Below, piece after piece: positions 1-8,717 of a DNA stretch of 64,000 bases. Origin of the DNA: Sinorhizobium fredii USDA 205 (GTDB lineage: Bacteria > Pseudomonadota > Alphaproteobacteria > Rhizobiales > Rhizobiaceae); the NCBI RefSeq assembly GCF_001461695.1, contig NZ_AUTC01000001.1, forward strand, positions 186,001 through 250,000, given 5' to 3'. The notes under the pieces are model-generated. The model ran no database searches, was not told the DNA's origin, and saw nothing but the letters and a program-made list of their open reading frames with translations. The position numbers and the translations under genes were made by a program. Each line of letters opens with the position of its first letter. Positions within the stretch are counted from its first letter, which is position 1.

Positions 1-394
1 CGAGCCCTTCCGGCGTCGGCTTGATGTCCTCGCCCTTGGTGCCGATGATGCCGGTCGGCGTGTTGTAGTACTTGTCGGAGAAGTCGATGGTCTTCAGGCG
101 TTCCGCGGTGATCGACATGGAGCCGACGATCATGTCGATCTTCTTGGCGGTCAGCGCCGGGATGATGCCGTCCCAGGCGACGGGGGTGATGACGCAGTCA
201 AGCTTCGCCTCGGCGCACATCGCCTTCATGAACTCGACCTCCCAGCCTTCCCAGTTGCCGTTCGCGTCCGGCGAGGTGAAGGGCGGATAGGGTTCGGCGG
301 CAATGCCGACCTTGACCTGTTCGGCCGAGGCGGCGACGGCGCCGGTAAGCGACAGGGCGGCGGCGAGCGCCACGAGCTTCAATGCCTTCTTCAT
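1..394 (-). CDS. Amino-acid ABC transporter substrate-binding protein (3' end outside window)
   Basis: Periplasmic binding protein that would deliver a polar amino acid to an ABC importer. The visible 131 residues start with a Sec signal peptide (MKKALKLVALAAAL, Ala-rich, cleavage near ASA-EQ). The mature start VGIAAEPYPPFTSPDANG and the later GIIPALTAKKIDMIVGSM are typical of the SBP_bac_3 family that includes ArgT, HisJ, OccT and NocT. AGGGAAC lies just before the ATG at 394. It sits 36 bp downstream of the ATPase gene on the same strand, so both are probably in one operon with permease genes outside the window. The neighbouring AruH/AruI-like genes suggest arginine, ornithine or octopine as ligand, but this is inference. 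The C-terminal part lies beyond position 1. Confidence 0.9.
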   Translation of the reverse strand, partial: MKKALKLVALAAALSLTGAVAASAEQVKVGIAAEPYPPFTSPDANGNWEGWEVEFMKAMCAEAKLDCVITPVAWDGIIPALTAKKIDMIVGSMSITAERLKTIDFSDKYYNTPTGIIGTKGEDIKPTPEGL

Positions 395-430
395 GCTGTT
401 CCCTTTTTTGGTTGTTGAGCACTGCGGAAT

Positions 431-1210
431 TCAATGAATCGAACTGATGAACTTCTTCAGCCTTTCGGATTTTGGTGCGCCGAAGATCGCCTCGGGCGGC
501 CCCTGTTCCTCGATGAGGCCGTTGTGCAGGAAGACGATGTGGTTGGCGACGCTACGGGCGAACTTCATCTCGTGGGTGACGAGGATCATCGTCCGTTTCT
601 CGCGCGCAAGGTCGCCGATCACCGAGAGAACTTCGCCGACGAGCTCCGGATCGAGCGCCGAGGTGGGCTCATCGAAGAGCATGACAAGCGGCTGGATTGC
701 CAGAGCCCGTGCGATCGCGGCGCGTTGCTGCTGGCCGCCGGAGAGGAAGGCCGGATAGGCGTCGCGCTTCTCAAAGAGTCCGACGCGGCGCAGCAGCTTT
801 TCCGCCGTTTCCACCGCCTCGGCTTTGGATTTTCCAAGCACGTGGACCGGAGCCTCGATCACGTTTTCGAGGATGGTCATGTGCTGCCAGAGATTGAAGC
901 TCTGGAAGACCATGCCGAGCTGGGTGCGGATGCGCTGGACCTGCTTGCGATCGGCAGGCATCAGCCCGCCCTTGCCGTCCGGCTTCATGCGGATCTCTTC
1001 GCCGTGGACGGAAACCCGCCCGGCCGAGGGTAATTCCAGCATGTTGATACAGCGAAGAAAGGTGGATTTCCCCGAGCCGCTGCCGCCGATGATGGCGATG
1101 ACGTCGCCCTGCCGGGCGTTCAGCGAGACGCCCTTCAGCACTTCCAATGGCCCGAAACGCTTGTGGAGGTCAGTGACCGCAATTGCCTGGGCCGCGTCCG
1201 TCATCGACAC
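431..1210 (-). CDS. Polar amino-acid ABC transporter ATP-binding protein
   Basis: Cytoplasmic ATPase of a HisP/OccP/ArgT-type importer, 259 residues, the usual length. It has Walker A GGSGSGKST (residues 42-50), a Q-loop in MVFQSFNLW, signature LSGGQQQR, Walker B VMLFDEPTSALDPE and the H-loop LVTHEM. The insert after the first beta strands (KPDGKGGLMPADRKQV) is typical of the HisP/OccP subfamily. The start at 1210 gives MSMTDAAQ; an ATG two codons later is also possible. It is the first visible gene of a minus-strand operon followed by the binding protein, and is divergent from the TetR gene at 1476. Together with AruH/AruI this suggests uptake and catabolism of arginine or a related opine. 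Confidence 0.93.
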   Translation of the reverse strand: MSMTDAAQAIAVTDLHKRFGPLEVLKGVSLNARQGDVIAIIGGSGSGKSTFLRCINMLELPSAGRVSVHGEEIRMKPDGKGGLMPADRKQVQRIRTQLGMVFQSFNLWQHMTILENVIEAPVHVLGKSKAEAVETAEKLLRRVGLFEKRDAYPAFLSGGQQQRAAIARALAIQPLVMLFDEPTSALDPELVGEVLSVIGDLAREKRTMILVTHEMKFARSVANHIVFLHNGLIEEQGPPEAIFGAPKSERLKKFISSIH

Positions 1211-1330
1211 GCGGCTCCCTTGGCGCGCAGAGCTTTTGCAGGCATGAAAACAGTTCCCCTGGTCGTTCTTTCGTGCAGCATCTTCGGCTTGTCACGCTGT
1301 TTCACGGAGGTATCGTTGCACTTGTGTCGC

Positions 1331-1352
1331 TATTATTCAAGTGTATAATAAT
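1331..1352. promoter_or_regulatory. AT-rich inverted repeat in divergent promoter region
   Basis: The 265-bp gap 1211-1475 separates the transporter operon from the TetR gene. It contains TATTAT at 1331-1336 and ATAATA at 1345-1350, perfect 6-bp arms with 8 bp between them, in an otherwise GC-rich setting. This is a plausible operator for the divergent TetR/BetI-like regulator and overlaps the likely promoters. The role is inferred from position and symmetry only. Confidence 0.4.
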
Positions 1353-1475
1353 TCTGCCGCTGATTTTTTGCGGACCTCGCCCAAACGCCGTCCCTACAGT
1401 GGAGCACGTCATGAGCCCGACCGGTTCACAGACAATCACGATCTACCGGAGTGGCTCTTCTTTCGGATGGCGGCC

Positions 1476-2090
1476 ATGAACCGCCGCAGCTTTCACCGTG
1501 CTCCGGAAGGCGAGCGCCGCCAGGAACTGATCGAGGCGACGCTTGATTGCATATCGGAATTCGGCCTGAAGGGCGCCACGGTCCGGCAGATCGCCGTTCG
1601 CGCCGGCGTCACCGCCGGGCTCGTGCGCCACTATTTCGATTCGAAGGACCAGATGGTTGCGGAAGCCTATCGCGCCGTCATCGCTTCGCTCACCGAAAAG
1701 GCGAAGAACGTCGAAGGCGATCCGACGACGCGCCTCAAGGATTTCATCGCCATCAACCTGACCGAACCGGTGGCCGACAGCCGCAGCGTCTCGCTCTGGG
1801 CCGCCTTCATCAGCCAGGTGCGCGTCGATCCGGTGCTCGCCGAAATCCACCGAGAAGGTTATCTCGCCTTTCGCAACGCCCTGCAGGACCTGCTGAGCGA
1901 TTTCCTGGCGGCGAAGGGCAGGCCCGCCGGTCCGGAGGAATGCCGTCGCTATGCGATTGCGATCAACGGCCTTGTCGACGGCTTGTGGGTGGAAGGCTGC
2001 CTTGCCGGCGATCTTTTCCGCGACGGCGAGCTCGTCAGCATTGCCATGGCGTCCGTCGAGGCGCTGCTCGGCCTGCCGATAGAACAATAA
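1476..2090 (+). CDS. TetR/BetI-family transcriptional regulator
   Basis: DNA-binding regulator of about 204 residues. The N-terminal TetR helix-turn-helix is clear: RRQELIEATLDCISEFGLKG, then VRQIAVRAGVTAGLVRHYF. The C-terminal half (SLWAAFISQVRVDPVLAEIH, GLVDGLWVEG) matches the BetI-like ligand domain. The frame is open back to 1341, but the upstream residues look non-coding and family length favours ATG 1476 (1467 is also possible). It is divergent from the ABC transporter and 18 bp upstream of the AruH-like gene. It most likely represses one or both units in response to arginine or an intermediate. Confidence 0.9.
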   Translation: MNRRSFHRAPEGERRQELIEATLDCISEFGLKGATVRQIAVRAGVTAGLVRHYFDSKDQMVAEAYRAVIASLTEKAKNVEGDPTTRLKDFIAINLTEPVADSRSVSLWAAFISQVRVDPVLAEIHREGYLAFRNALQDLLSDFLAAKGRPAGPEECRRYAIAINGLVDGLWVEGCLAGDLFRDGELVSIAMASVEALLGLPIEQ

Positions 2091-2108
2091 GAGACGGGAG
2101 AAAACACC

Positions 2109-3317
2109 ATGCGTTATGCGTCGATCACCTCGCGCCTGGCGGATCTTGGTTCCGGCAAATGGTCGTTGCACATTCGGGCGCGGCAGTTGAAGGCAAGCGG
2201 CGCGGATCTCATCGAACTCACCATCGGCGAGCCTGACTTGCCACCCGACCGCGCGCTTCTCGACGAGTGCCAGCGCGCCATGTATGCCGGGCGCTATCGC
2301 TATTCGAACGGCCGCGGCGAGCCGGCCCTTGTCGCCGCGCTTGCGGAAAAATACCGCCGCCGCCGCGCCGATGTGTCAGCGGAAAACGTTCTCTGTTTCC
2401 CCGGCACCCAGACGGCACTTTTCGCCGTCATGCTGGGGCTGGCGGAGACCGGCGACGCCGTGCTCGTCGGCGATCCGCTCTATGCCACCTACGAGGGCGT
2501 CATCCGTTCGACCGGCGCCCATCCCGTGCTCGTGCCGCTGAAGCCGGAACACGGCTTTCACATGCAAGCGGAAGACCTGGAGCGGGCGATCACGCCCGAC
2601 TGTCGCGTCCTTCTCTTGAACACGCCGCACAATCCGACCGGTGCCGTGCTGACGGTGGCGGAGATCGCTGCAATCGGCGACGTTGCGCGCCGCCACGACC
2701 TCTGGATCGTCTGCGACGAGGTCTATGAGGAGCTGGTCTTCGACGCGGTCTTTGCGTCGCCCTTCGACAATCCGGATCTCGCCGAGCGCACCGTGGTCGT
2801 CTCGTCCATTTCGAAGTCGCATGCCGCCCCCGGCTTTCGCAGCGGATGGGCCGTCGGTCCGGCGGAGTTCAAGGAGCGTCTCCTGCCGGTTTCGGAAACG
2901 ATGCTCTTCGGCCAGCAGCCATTCATAGCCGACATGACCGCCTACGCTCTGACGCATGACATCGATACCGCAAGGCAGATGCGCGAGGCTTACAAGCGAC
3001 GCGCCGGCCTGATAGCCGTCGCTCTGGCCCGGGCGCCGGGCGTCTCGGTTCTGCCGCCGGAGGCCGGCATGTTCGCCTTGATCGACGTTTCCGGAACGGG
3101 TCTCTCGGGCGAAGCCTTTGCCTGGGCGCTGCTCGAAGAGGAAAGCGTGGCGGTGATGCCGGGTTCGTCCTTCGGTGAACAGGCCAAGGACTTCCTCCGG
3201 GTGAGCCTCACCGTACCGGATCAGGATATAGACGAGGCATGCCGCCGGATAGCCGCTCTGGCGGGACGCTGCACTACAGCGCCGCGCGCCAATTCAGGCG
3301 CGCAAAGGTCGCTGTAG
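2109..3317 (+). CDS. aruH: PLP-dependent aminotransferase, likely arginine:pyruvate transaminase
   Basis: Class I/II aminotransferase, 402 residues. It shows NTPHNPTGAVL, the cofactor-anchoring CDEVYEELVF and the Schiff-base lysine K236 in SSISKSHAAPGFRSGW. In Pseudomonas, AruH transfers the amino group of L-arginine to pyruvate, giving 2-ketoarginine. The assignment rests mainly on the next gene, which looks like the decarboxylase AruI, and on the nearby amino-acid transporter. Start ATG 2109 follows GAGACGGGAG. The last 15 or so residues (CTTAPRANSGAQRSL) and the stop codon are encoded by a palindromic intergenic repeat, so the original C-terminus was replaced. A general aminotransferase of another substrate range cannot be excluded. 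Confidence 0.75.
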   Translation: MRYASITSRLADLGSGKWSLHIRARQLKASGADLIELTIGEPDLPPDRALLDECQRAMYAGRYRYSNGRGEPALVAALAEKYRRRRADVSAENVLCFPGTQTALFAVMLGLAETGDAVLVGDPLYATYEGVIRSTGAHPVLVPLKPEHGFHMQAEDLERAITPDCRVLLLNTPHNPTGAVLTVAEIAAIGDVARRHDLWIVCDEVYEELVFDAVFASPFDNPDLAERTVVVSSISKSHAAPGFRSGWAVGPAEFKERLLPVSETMLFGQQPFIADMTAYALTHDIDTARQMREAYKRRAGLIAVALARAPGVSVLPPEAGMFALIDVSGTGLSGEAFAWALLEEESVAVMPGSSFGEQAKDFLRVSLTVPDQDIDEACRRIAALAGRCTTAPRANSGAQRSL

Positions 3318-3377
3318 CACTTTTAATCGCTGCATGATTTTGTCCTTAAATCGGCTGCGATTTAAGGAATCATGCAG
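3274..3377. repeat. Composite palindromic intergenic repeat (RIME-like)
   Basis: Two hairpins in tandem. The first pairs CTACAGCG (from 3274) with CGCTGTAG and has internal GCGCGC arms. The second pairs CTGCATGATT with AATCATGCAG and TTAAATCG with CGATTTAA around a short loop. Palindromic families of this kind (RIME) are abundant between genes in Sinorhizobium meliloti; I assign it by memory of the motif, not by search. A fragment of the same first hairpin recurs at 58906-58936. The element overlaps the end of the AruH-like gene and ends about 22 bp before the AruI-like start, so it could shape 3' processing or termination between the two. Confidence 0.7.
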
Positions 3378-3398
3378 AGCCCGAAAGGAACGCCGCGC

Positions 3399-5012
3399 AT
3401 GAGCGCCGAAATGAAGACCGTCGGCGAAGCTCTCGTCGATCTGCTCGAAGCCAATGGCGTCGAAGTCGTGTTCGGCATTCCCGGCGTGCACACGGTCGAG
3501 CTCTACCGGGGGCTCTCGGCGTCGAAGATCCGCCACGTCACGCCACGCCACGAGCAGGGTGCTGGATTCATGGCCGACGGATATGCACGCGTCAGCGGCA
3601 AGCCGGGCGTGGCCTTGGTCATCACCGGGCCGGGACTTACCAATACGATCACGGCAATGGCGCAGGCGCGGCAGGATTCGATCCCGATGCTGGTCATATC
3701 CGGCGTCAACCGCCGCGACTCGTTGGGGCATGGCCGCGGCCTGCTGCACGAATTGCCGGACCAGCAGGGGATGATGAAGACCCTGGCCCTCTATTCGCAC
3801 ACGCTGATCAATCCGGCCGACCTGCCGCTGGTCGTCGACCGTGCCTTCGCGGTGCTGCTTTCCGGCCGACCCGGGCCTGTGCATATCGAGATTCCGACCG
3901 ATGTGATGGCCGAGCGGATCGAAAGCCGACAGACAAAGCCGGCGGCGGCGACCCGGCCGCGTTCAGACAGCGAAACCTTGCAGAGAGCGGCGATCCTCTG
4001 CGCCGAAGCCTCGCGCCCCGTCATTCTCTGCGGCGGCGGCGCGCTGACCGCCGAGGCCGAGGTACTCGGGCTTGCCGAGCAGATCGGCGCGCCGGTGGTC
4101 ACGACCGTCAATGCCCGCGGCATGCTGGCCGGACATCCCCTGCGCGTGCCGGCGAGCCCAAGCCTCAAGGTGGTCCGCGCCTTGCTACGCGATGCCGATC
4201 TCGTGCTGGCGCTCGGCACAGAGATGGGCCAGACCGACTACGACCTTTATGCCGATGGCGGCTTTCCCATGCTCCGCAACCTGATCCGCACCGATATCGA
4301 TGCCGCCCAATTGGCGCGCGGGCCGCAGGCGGCGCTGTCGGTTCTTTCGGGGGCAAGGGCCGCGACGGCGGGCATTCTGGGCTTCCTGCCCGGCCATACG
4401 GCGGCCAGGGACGGCGCATCGCGGGCGGATGCGACGCGAAAGGCGGCACTGAAGGAATTGACGCCGAAGATGCGCGCCGAAGTCGGTATCATCGACCTGA
4501 TCTACAAGGCGCTACCGGACTGCACGATCGTCGGCGATTCGACCCAGGCCATCTATGCCGGCAACCTTTATTGCGATGCGCCGCGGCAGCGCGCCTGGTT
4601 CAACTCCGCCACCGGCTACGGGTCGCTCGGCTATGCCCCTCCGGCGGCAGTGGGCGCGGCGGTTGCCGACCGGGCGAGGCCGGTCGTCTGCCTTGTCGGC
4701 GACGGCGGCTTCCAGTTTTCGCTGGCCGAGATCGGCTCCGCGGTCGACGCCGGAGCGAGGGTGATCTTCCTTGTCTGGAACAATGACGGCTATCAGGAGA
4801 TCGAATCCCACATGGTCGATGCAGGGGTAACGCCGGAAGGCGTGAAGCCTTCGGCGCCGGATTTCCTGATGACCGCCGGGGCCTATGGCGTCCCGGCCGA
4901 GCGGCTGGCGAAGATCCAGGACCTGCCGCGCGCGCTGGCGGATGCCGCTTCGCGGTCGGGTCCGTCGCTGGTCGAGATCCATCAGGAGAAAACCGCCGGC
5001 GTTCGCGGCTGA
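3399..5012 (+). CDS. aruI: Thiamine-diphosphate enzyme, likely 5-guanidino-2-oxopentanoate (2-ketoarginine) decarboxylase
   Basis: Acetolactate-synthase-like ThDP enzyme of 537 residues. Seen: the N-terminal pyrimidine-binding domain with the conserved Glu in PRHEQGAGFMADGYAR, a central domain with PVILCGGGALTA, and the C-terminal ThDP/Mg site GDGGFQFSLAEIG...WNNDGY. In Pseudomonas, AruI decarboxylates 2-ketoarginine made by AruH to 4-guanidinobutanal. Position right after an AruH-like transaminase supports that role over acetolactate synthesis. The frame is open from ATG 3372, but AAAGGAAC eight bases before ATG 3399 makes 3399 the better start. Moderately confident on substrate, highly confident on family. 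Confidence 0.82.
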   Translation: MSAEMKTVGEALVDLLEANGVEVVFGIPGVHTVELYRGLSASKIRHVTPRHEQGAGFMADGYARVSGKPGVALVITGPGLTNTITAMAQARQDSIPMLVISGVNRRDSLGHGRGLLHELPDQQGMMKTLALYSHTLINPADLPLVVDRAFAVLLSGRPGPVHIEIPTDVMAERIESRQTKPAAATRPRSDSETLQRAAILCAEASRPVILCGGGALTAEAEVLGLAEQIGAPVVTTVNARGMLAGHPLRVPASPSLKVVRALLRDADLVLALGTEMGQTDYDLYADGGFPMLRNLIRTDIDAAQLARGPQAALSVLSGARAATAGILGFLPGHTAARDGASRADATRKAALKELTPKMRAEVGIIDLIYKALPDCTIVGDSTQAIYAGNLYCDAPRQRAWFNSATGYGSLGYAPPAAVGAAVADRARPVVCLVGDGGFQFSLAEIGSAVDAGARVIFLVWNNDGYQEIESHMVDAGVTPEGVKPSAPDFLMTAGAYGVPAERLAKIQDLPRALADAASRSGPSLVEIHQEKTAGVRG

Positions 5013-5170
5013 TGATCGTCGGACCGGCGCGCATTTGACTTTTGCGGTCCGGAATGGTGTTAAGGGCGCCTGCTCGAATCCCGCCATGTTCTTTTATTAG
5101 GTTATGGGATCGGGCTGAATCTTACGTCTTGCGGGTGCCAAGGCGCCGAGAGAAAGGGACCGCGTCCTCA

Positions 5171-5578
5171 ATGGACCTTCTGGGTGGTGGCAGCAGAAAC
5201 ATGCAGGCCGGCCGGCTCCTTGCCGTGCTGTGGCTGTTTTGCGCTTCCTTCGCCATGCAGGTCATCACGGTTGGGCAGTGCGTTTCGAGCCGTGTGGGTG
5301 GACAGGGAGGCAATGTCTCCGCACCCGACGGCGGATCACCCGAGCGTCCCACCGCCCGCCAGGTCTCCCGCGCCGTCGCCTTGCCCGAATTGCGCATCGT
5401 CGGCGAGCGGCCCGACGGAAAGCCGGCGCTCGGCGGCGATCCGGCCGCGGTCCTCGCAGCCGAAGCGGCGACCTTGCCGATTTATGAGGACATTCGCCCC
5501 CTCATTTTCCCACGTGCAGAAGCCGCAATCGGCTCCCGTCACGAAAGTGAGCGTATCCGCGGACCGCCCGCGGTCTAG
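5171..5578 (+). CDS. Hypothetical small protein with N-terminal hydrophobic segment
   Basis: 135-residue open frame from ATG 5171. A signal-peptide-like stretch (RLLAVLWLFCASFAMQVITV) is followed by a Pro/Gly/Ala-rich region without recognisable domain. It lies in the gap between aruI and secDF on the same strand. Coding is uncertain: composition is ordinary for this GC content and there is no clear ribosome site beyond a GGGA about 14 bp upstream. If real, it would be secreted or membrane-anchored. No function proposed. Confidence 0.35.
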   Translation: MDLLGGGSRNMQAGRLLAVLWLFCASFAMQVITVGQCVSSRVGGQGGNVSAPDGGSPERPTARQVSRAVALPELRIVGERPDGKPALGGDPAAVLAAEAATLPIYEDIRPLIFPRAEAAIGSRHESERIRGPPAV

Positions 5579-5680
5579 AGTTGCGGTTGAGAATTCAGCG
5601 GAGCGTCCATCTCCGGCCTCGATGAAACCTAGCCAGAGCAGTGCCAGAACGGCGCGTTCAGGCGTTTTTGGAATTTCCAC

Positions 5681-8215
5681 ATGCGTACATCCAGATGGGC
5701 GGTTCTCGCCTATGTCGCGATCATTATCTTCGGATGCCTCGCGGCGGTGCCGAGCGTCCTGACGCCGGCCATGCGGGAGCAATTCGCTTCCGTCCTTCCT
5801 TTCAAGCCGGTCACCCTCGGCCTCGACCTTCGCGGCGGTTCGCACCTCGTGCTCGAGGTCGACGGGGCGGGGCTGCAGAAGGCTCGCCTCAACTCGCTTC
5901 TCGACGACACGCGGCGCGTCCTGCGCGGCGAGCGCGTCTCCGCCTCTTCGGCGCGCATCAGCGGCAACAGCGTGACGGTGAGCGTCACGGACGCTGCCGA
6001 CCGTGAAAAGGTGCTGCCGAAGCTGCAGGAACTCGCGGCACCCGTCGGTACGGTCGGGTTCGGCGGCTCCGCTGCTGAGCTCGAGGTGGCGACGAACGGC
6101 GACGTTATCGCGCTCGCCATGACGGAGGCAGGCCTTTCGGATCGCATGACCAAGGCGGTCGAGCAGAGCCTTGAAATCATCCGCAACCGCGTCGACCAGG
6201 TCGGTGTCGCCGAGCCGCTGATCCAGCGCATCGGCTCGGACCGCATTCTCGTGCAGCTGCCGGGCCTCCAGGATCCGACGCGCCTTCGCGAGCTGCTCGG
6301 CTCGACGGCGCAGATGAGCTTCCACATGCTCGACCAGACCGTCGACATCACGCAGCCTGCCCCGCGCGGCGTCGATATCCTGCCGGGCGCCGATGACGGC
6401 AACAAATATCCGGTCGAAAGCCGCATCGCTATTTCCGGCGAACGGCTCGAAGACGCGAAAGTCGGCTTCGACCAGCGCACGAACCAGCCGGTGGTGGATT
6501 TCGCCTTCGACTCGCTCGGTGCCCGCCAGTTCGCCGACATCACCCGCGAAAACGTCGGCCGTCCCTTTGCCATCGTCCTCGACGGCAAGGTCCTGACGGC
6601 TCCGGTCATCAACGAACCGATTCTCGGCGGACGCGGTCAGATCAGCGGCAACTTCACCGTCGAGGAGGCAACGGTTCTCTCGGCGCTGCTGCGCTCCGGC
6701 GCCCTGCCGGCGCCGCTTACCATCATCGAAGAGCGCTCGGTCGGACCGAACCTCGGCAGCGACTCGATCCGCATGGGTCTCTACACGGGTCTTGCCGGTT
6801 TCGGTCTCGTGGTGACGCTGATGGTCGTCCTTTACGGTGCCTGGGGCATGATCGCCAATGTCGGCCTGGTGCTCCACACCATCATGACGATAGGCGTTCT
6901 CGGCCTGATCGGGTCGACGCTGACCCTGCCCGGCATCGCCGGTATCATTCTCGGCATCGGTATGGCGGTCGATGCCAATATCCTGATCAACGCGCGTATC
7001 CGCGAAGAAACGGAAGCGGGCGCCGGTGCGATGAAGGCGCTCGATGTGGGCTTCAACAAAGCCTATGCGACCATCCTCGATTCCAACGTCACGACGCTTG
7101 CCGGCACGGTGCTCTTGTTCTGGCTCGGCAGCGGCCCGGTCCGCGGTTTCGCGGTCACAATGATGCTCGGCATCATCATCTCGATGTTCACTTCGGTAAC
7201 CGTCGTGCGCCTGCTGATGCGCGAGGTCGTCGTGCGCCGCAAGATGAAGAAGTTGGAGATCCCGTCGCTCTTCGGGCGCGTCCCGCATCTGCCGACCTTC
7301 TCCTTCATGAAGCGGCGCTTCCAGGCGATCGGCTTTTCGGCGTTCCTGTCGATCAGCTCGGTCATCCTGTTCTTCACGCCGGGCCTCAACTACGGCATCG
7401 ACTTCATCGGCGGTATCCAGGTCGAGGCGGTATCGAAGGACAAGATCGACCTGCCGACGCTGCGACACAGCCTCGAAGAGCTCAATCTCGGCGAGGTCGC
7501 GCTGCAGGACTTCGGCGGCGGCCAGTCGGTGCTGGTTCGCGTCCAGCGTCAGCCGGGCGGCGAGCAGGAGCAGACGGCGGCGCTGAGCCGCATCAAGGAT
7601 GCCGTGACGACCGCCATCCCCGGCGCCAGCATGGAGCGGACCGAGGTTGTCGGTCCGACGGTCAGCGGCGAGCTTGCGCGATCGGGCTTCCTCGCCGTCG
7701 GCCTCGCCATGGTGGCGATCCTGCTCTACATCTGGTTCCGCTTCGAATGGCACTTCGCTGTCGGCGCGATCGCGGTGCTTTTGCTCGACATCACCAAGAC
7801 CGTTGGCTTCTTCGCGCTGACGGGCATCGACTTCAACCTGACGGCGATCGCCGCATTGCTGACGATGATCGGCTACTCGGTGAACGACAAGGTGGTGGTC
7901 TACGACCGCATGCGCGAGAACCTGCGCAAGTACAAGTCGATGCCGTTCTCCGATCTCATCGACATGAGCATCAACCAGGTGATCGCGCGATGCATCTTCA
8001 CCTCGATGGCGACGGCGCTTTCGCTGGTGCCGATGGCCATTTGGGGCGGTGAGGCGGTGCGCAGCTTCGCCTGGCCGATGATCTTCGGCGTCATCGTCGC
8101 GACGACCTCGTCGATCTATATCGGCGGCCCGATCCTCCTGTTCCTCAGCCGTTGGTGGAAGGATCGCGAGGCCGGCCGTTCCGCCGCTCAGCAGCCCGGC
8201 ACGCCGGCAGTCTAA
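5681..8215 (+). CDS. secDF: Fused protein-export membrane protein SecDF
   Basis: 844-residue inner-membrane protein that uses the proton gradient to help pull proteins through SecYEG. The SecD half begins with a TM segment (VLAYVAIIIFGCLAAVPSV) and DLRGGSHLVLEVD, then the periplasmic P1 domain (VEQSLEIIRNRVDQVGVAEP) and a TM block with GIGMAVDANILINARIREE. The SecF half starts near residue 540 with NYGIDFIGGIQVE and ends with TM helices carrying GYSVNDKVVVYDRMREN. D/N residues in the VDAN and VNDK motifs are the conserved proton-relay positions. The two halves are fused in one chain, as in Bacillus and several rhizobia. A strong hairpin terminator follows at 8248. Confidence 0.96.
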   Translation: MRTSRWAVLAYVAIIIFGCLAAVPSVLTPAMREQFASVLPFKPVTLGLDLRGGSHLVLEVDGAGLQKARLNSLLDDTRRVLRGERVSASSARISGNSVTVSVTDAADREKVLPKLQELAAPVGTVGFGGSAAELEVATNGDVIALAMTEAGLSDRMTKAVEQSLEIIRNRVDQVGVAEPLIQRIGSDRILVQLPGLQDPTRLRELLGSTAQMSFHMLDQTVDITQPAPRGVDILPGADDGNKYPVESRIAISGERLEDAKVGFDQRTNQPVVDFAFDSLGARQFADITRENVGRPFAIVLDGKVLTAPVINEPILGGRGQISGNFTVEEATVLSALLRSGALPAPLTIIEERSVGPNLGSDSIRMGLYTGLAGFGLVVTLMVVLYGAWGMIANVGLVLHTIMTIGVLGLIGSTLTLPGIAGIILGIGMAVDANILINARIREETEAGAGAMKALDVGFNKAYATILDSNVTTLAGTVLLFWLGSGPVRGFAVTMMLGIIISMFTSVTVVRLLMREVVVRRKMKKLEIPSLFGRVPHLPTFSFMKRRFQAIGFSAFLSISSVILFFTPGLNYGIDFIGGIQVEAVSKDKIDLPTLRHSLEELNLGEVALQDFGGGQSVLVRVQRQPGGEQEQTAALSRIKDAVTTAIPGASMERTEVVGPTVSGELARSGFLAVGLAMVAILLYIWFRFEWHFAVGAIAVLLLDITKTVGFFALTGIDFNLTAIAALLTMIGYSVNDKVVVYDRMRENLRKYKSMPFSDLIDMSINQVIARCIFTSMATALSLVPMAIWGGEAVRSFAWPMIFGVIVATTSSIYIGGPILLFLSRWWKDREAGRSAAQQPGTPAV

Positions 8216-8247
8216 GCGTCACGGAACTGCAAGCCGGACCTAACCAA

Positions 8248-8276
8248 GGGGCAGCCTCGCAAGGCTGCCCCTTTTT
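8248..8276 (+). terminator. Rho-independent terminator after secDF
   Basis: GGGGCAGCC and GGCTGCCCC form a perfect 9-bp stem with a 6-base loop, followed at once by TTTTT. It begins 33 bp after the secDF stop codon. This is the clearest intrinsic terminator on the plus strand of the window. Confidence 0.95.
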
Positions 8277-8544
8277 CGTCTGAAAGTGCTGCCTTTATGC
8301 GAATCGTCGCTTGCAGGTCGATTCGGCGTTACCTAGATAGGGAGTGCCCTGCAGGGGAAGAACGGAGTTGTCTACGCGGTAAGGTGACAAGGCGAGGAGA
8401 ATTATTTTTCGTATTCTCGTTTTTGTAATTGACTAAATTGGTAGATTATTCTAGTTTGCAAATCGTGACGCGGAACGACTCCGCTTCGCATTGTTCATGA
8501 ACCGCCGCGGCGCTATGTGCCGCGCTCAGCCGAAGGAGAGTGAC

Positions 8545-8640
8545 ATGTCCCGTATCGTCTCGACCGCCGCTTTCTGCGGCTCTCGTTCCCTTTGTCGTGC
8601 AACGGTGAAAGGTCGCATTCGCAAACTTTGCCGAATGTGA
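8545..8640 (+). CDS. Candidate 31-residue peptide with strong ribosome site
   Basis: ATG 8545 follows GAAGGAGAG at ideal spacing and opens a 31-codon frame (MSRIVSTAAFCGSRS...) rich in Ser, Arg and Cys. An AT-rich stretch around 8400-8460 could hold its promoter. It ends 77 bp before the small ORF at 8718, so it may be a leader peptide or a small protein in its own right. I recognise no family. Support is the ribosome site alone. The rest of 8277-8544 shows nothing else. Confidence 0.35.
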   Translation: MSRIVSTAAFCGSRSLCRATVKGRIRKLCRM

Positions 8641-8717
8641 CCGTCTGAACTTACCGAATTTACCTTTTGCCGAGAATTGAAGGATCCGCGCCTCAGGCGT
8701 GGAGGAGCGTTATTCGC

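Noticed and set aside
2723..2957. Minus-strand frames inside the aminotransferase
   Set aside because: Shadow frames; the PLP motifs on the plus strand fix the coding strand.
5013..5170. Riboswitch upstream of secDF
   Set aside because: No conserved aptamer motif that I recognise; only a short GC hairpin (GGCGCC).
5336..7753. 805-codon open frame on the minus strand
   Set aside because: Antisense to secDF; Arg/Asp/His-rich composition typical of the shadow of a GC-rich gene, no domain.
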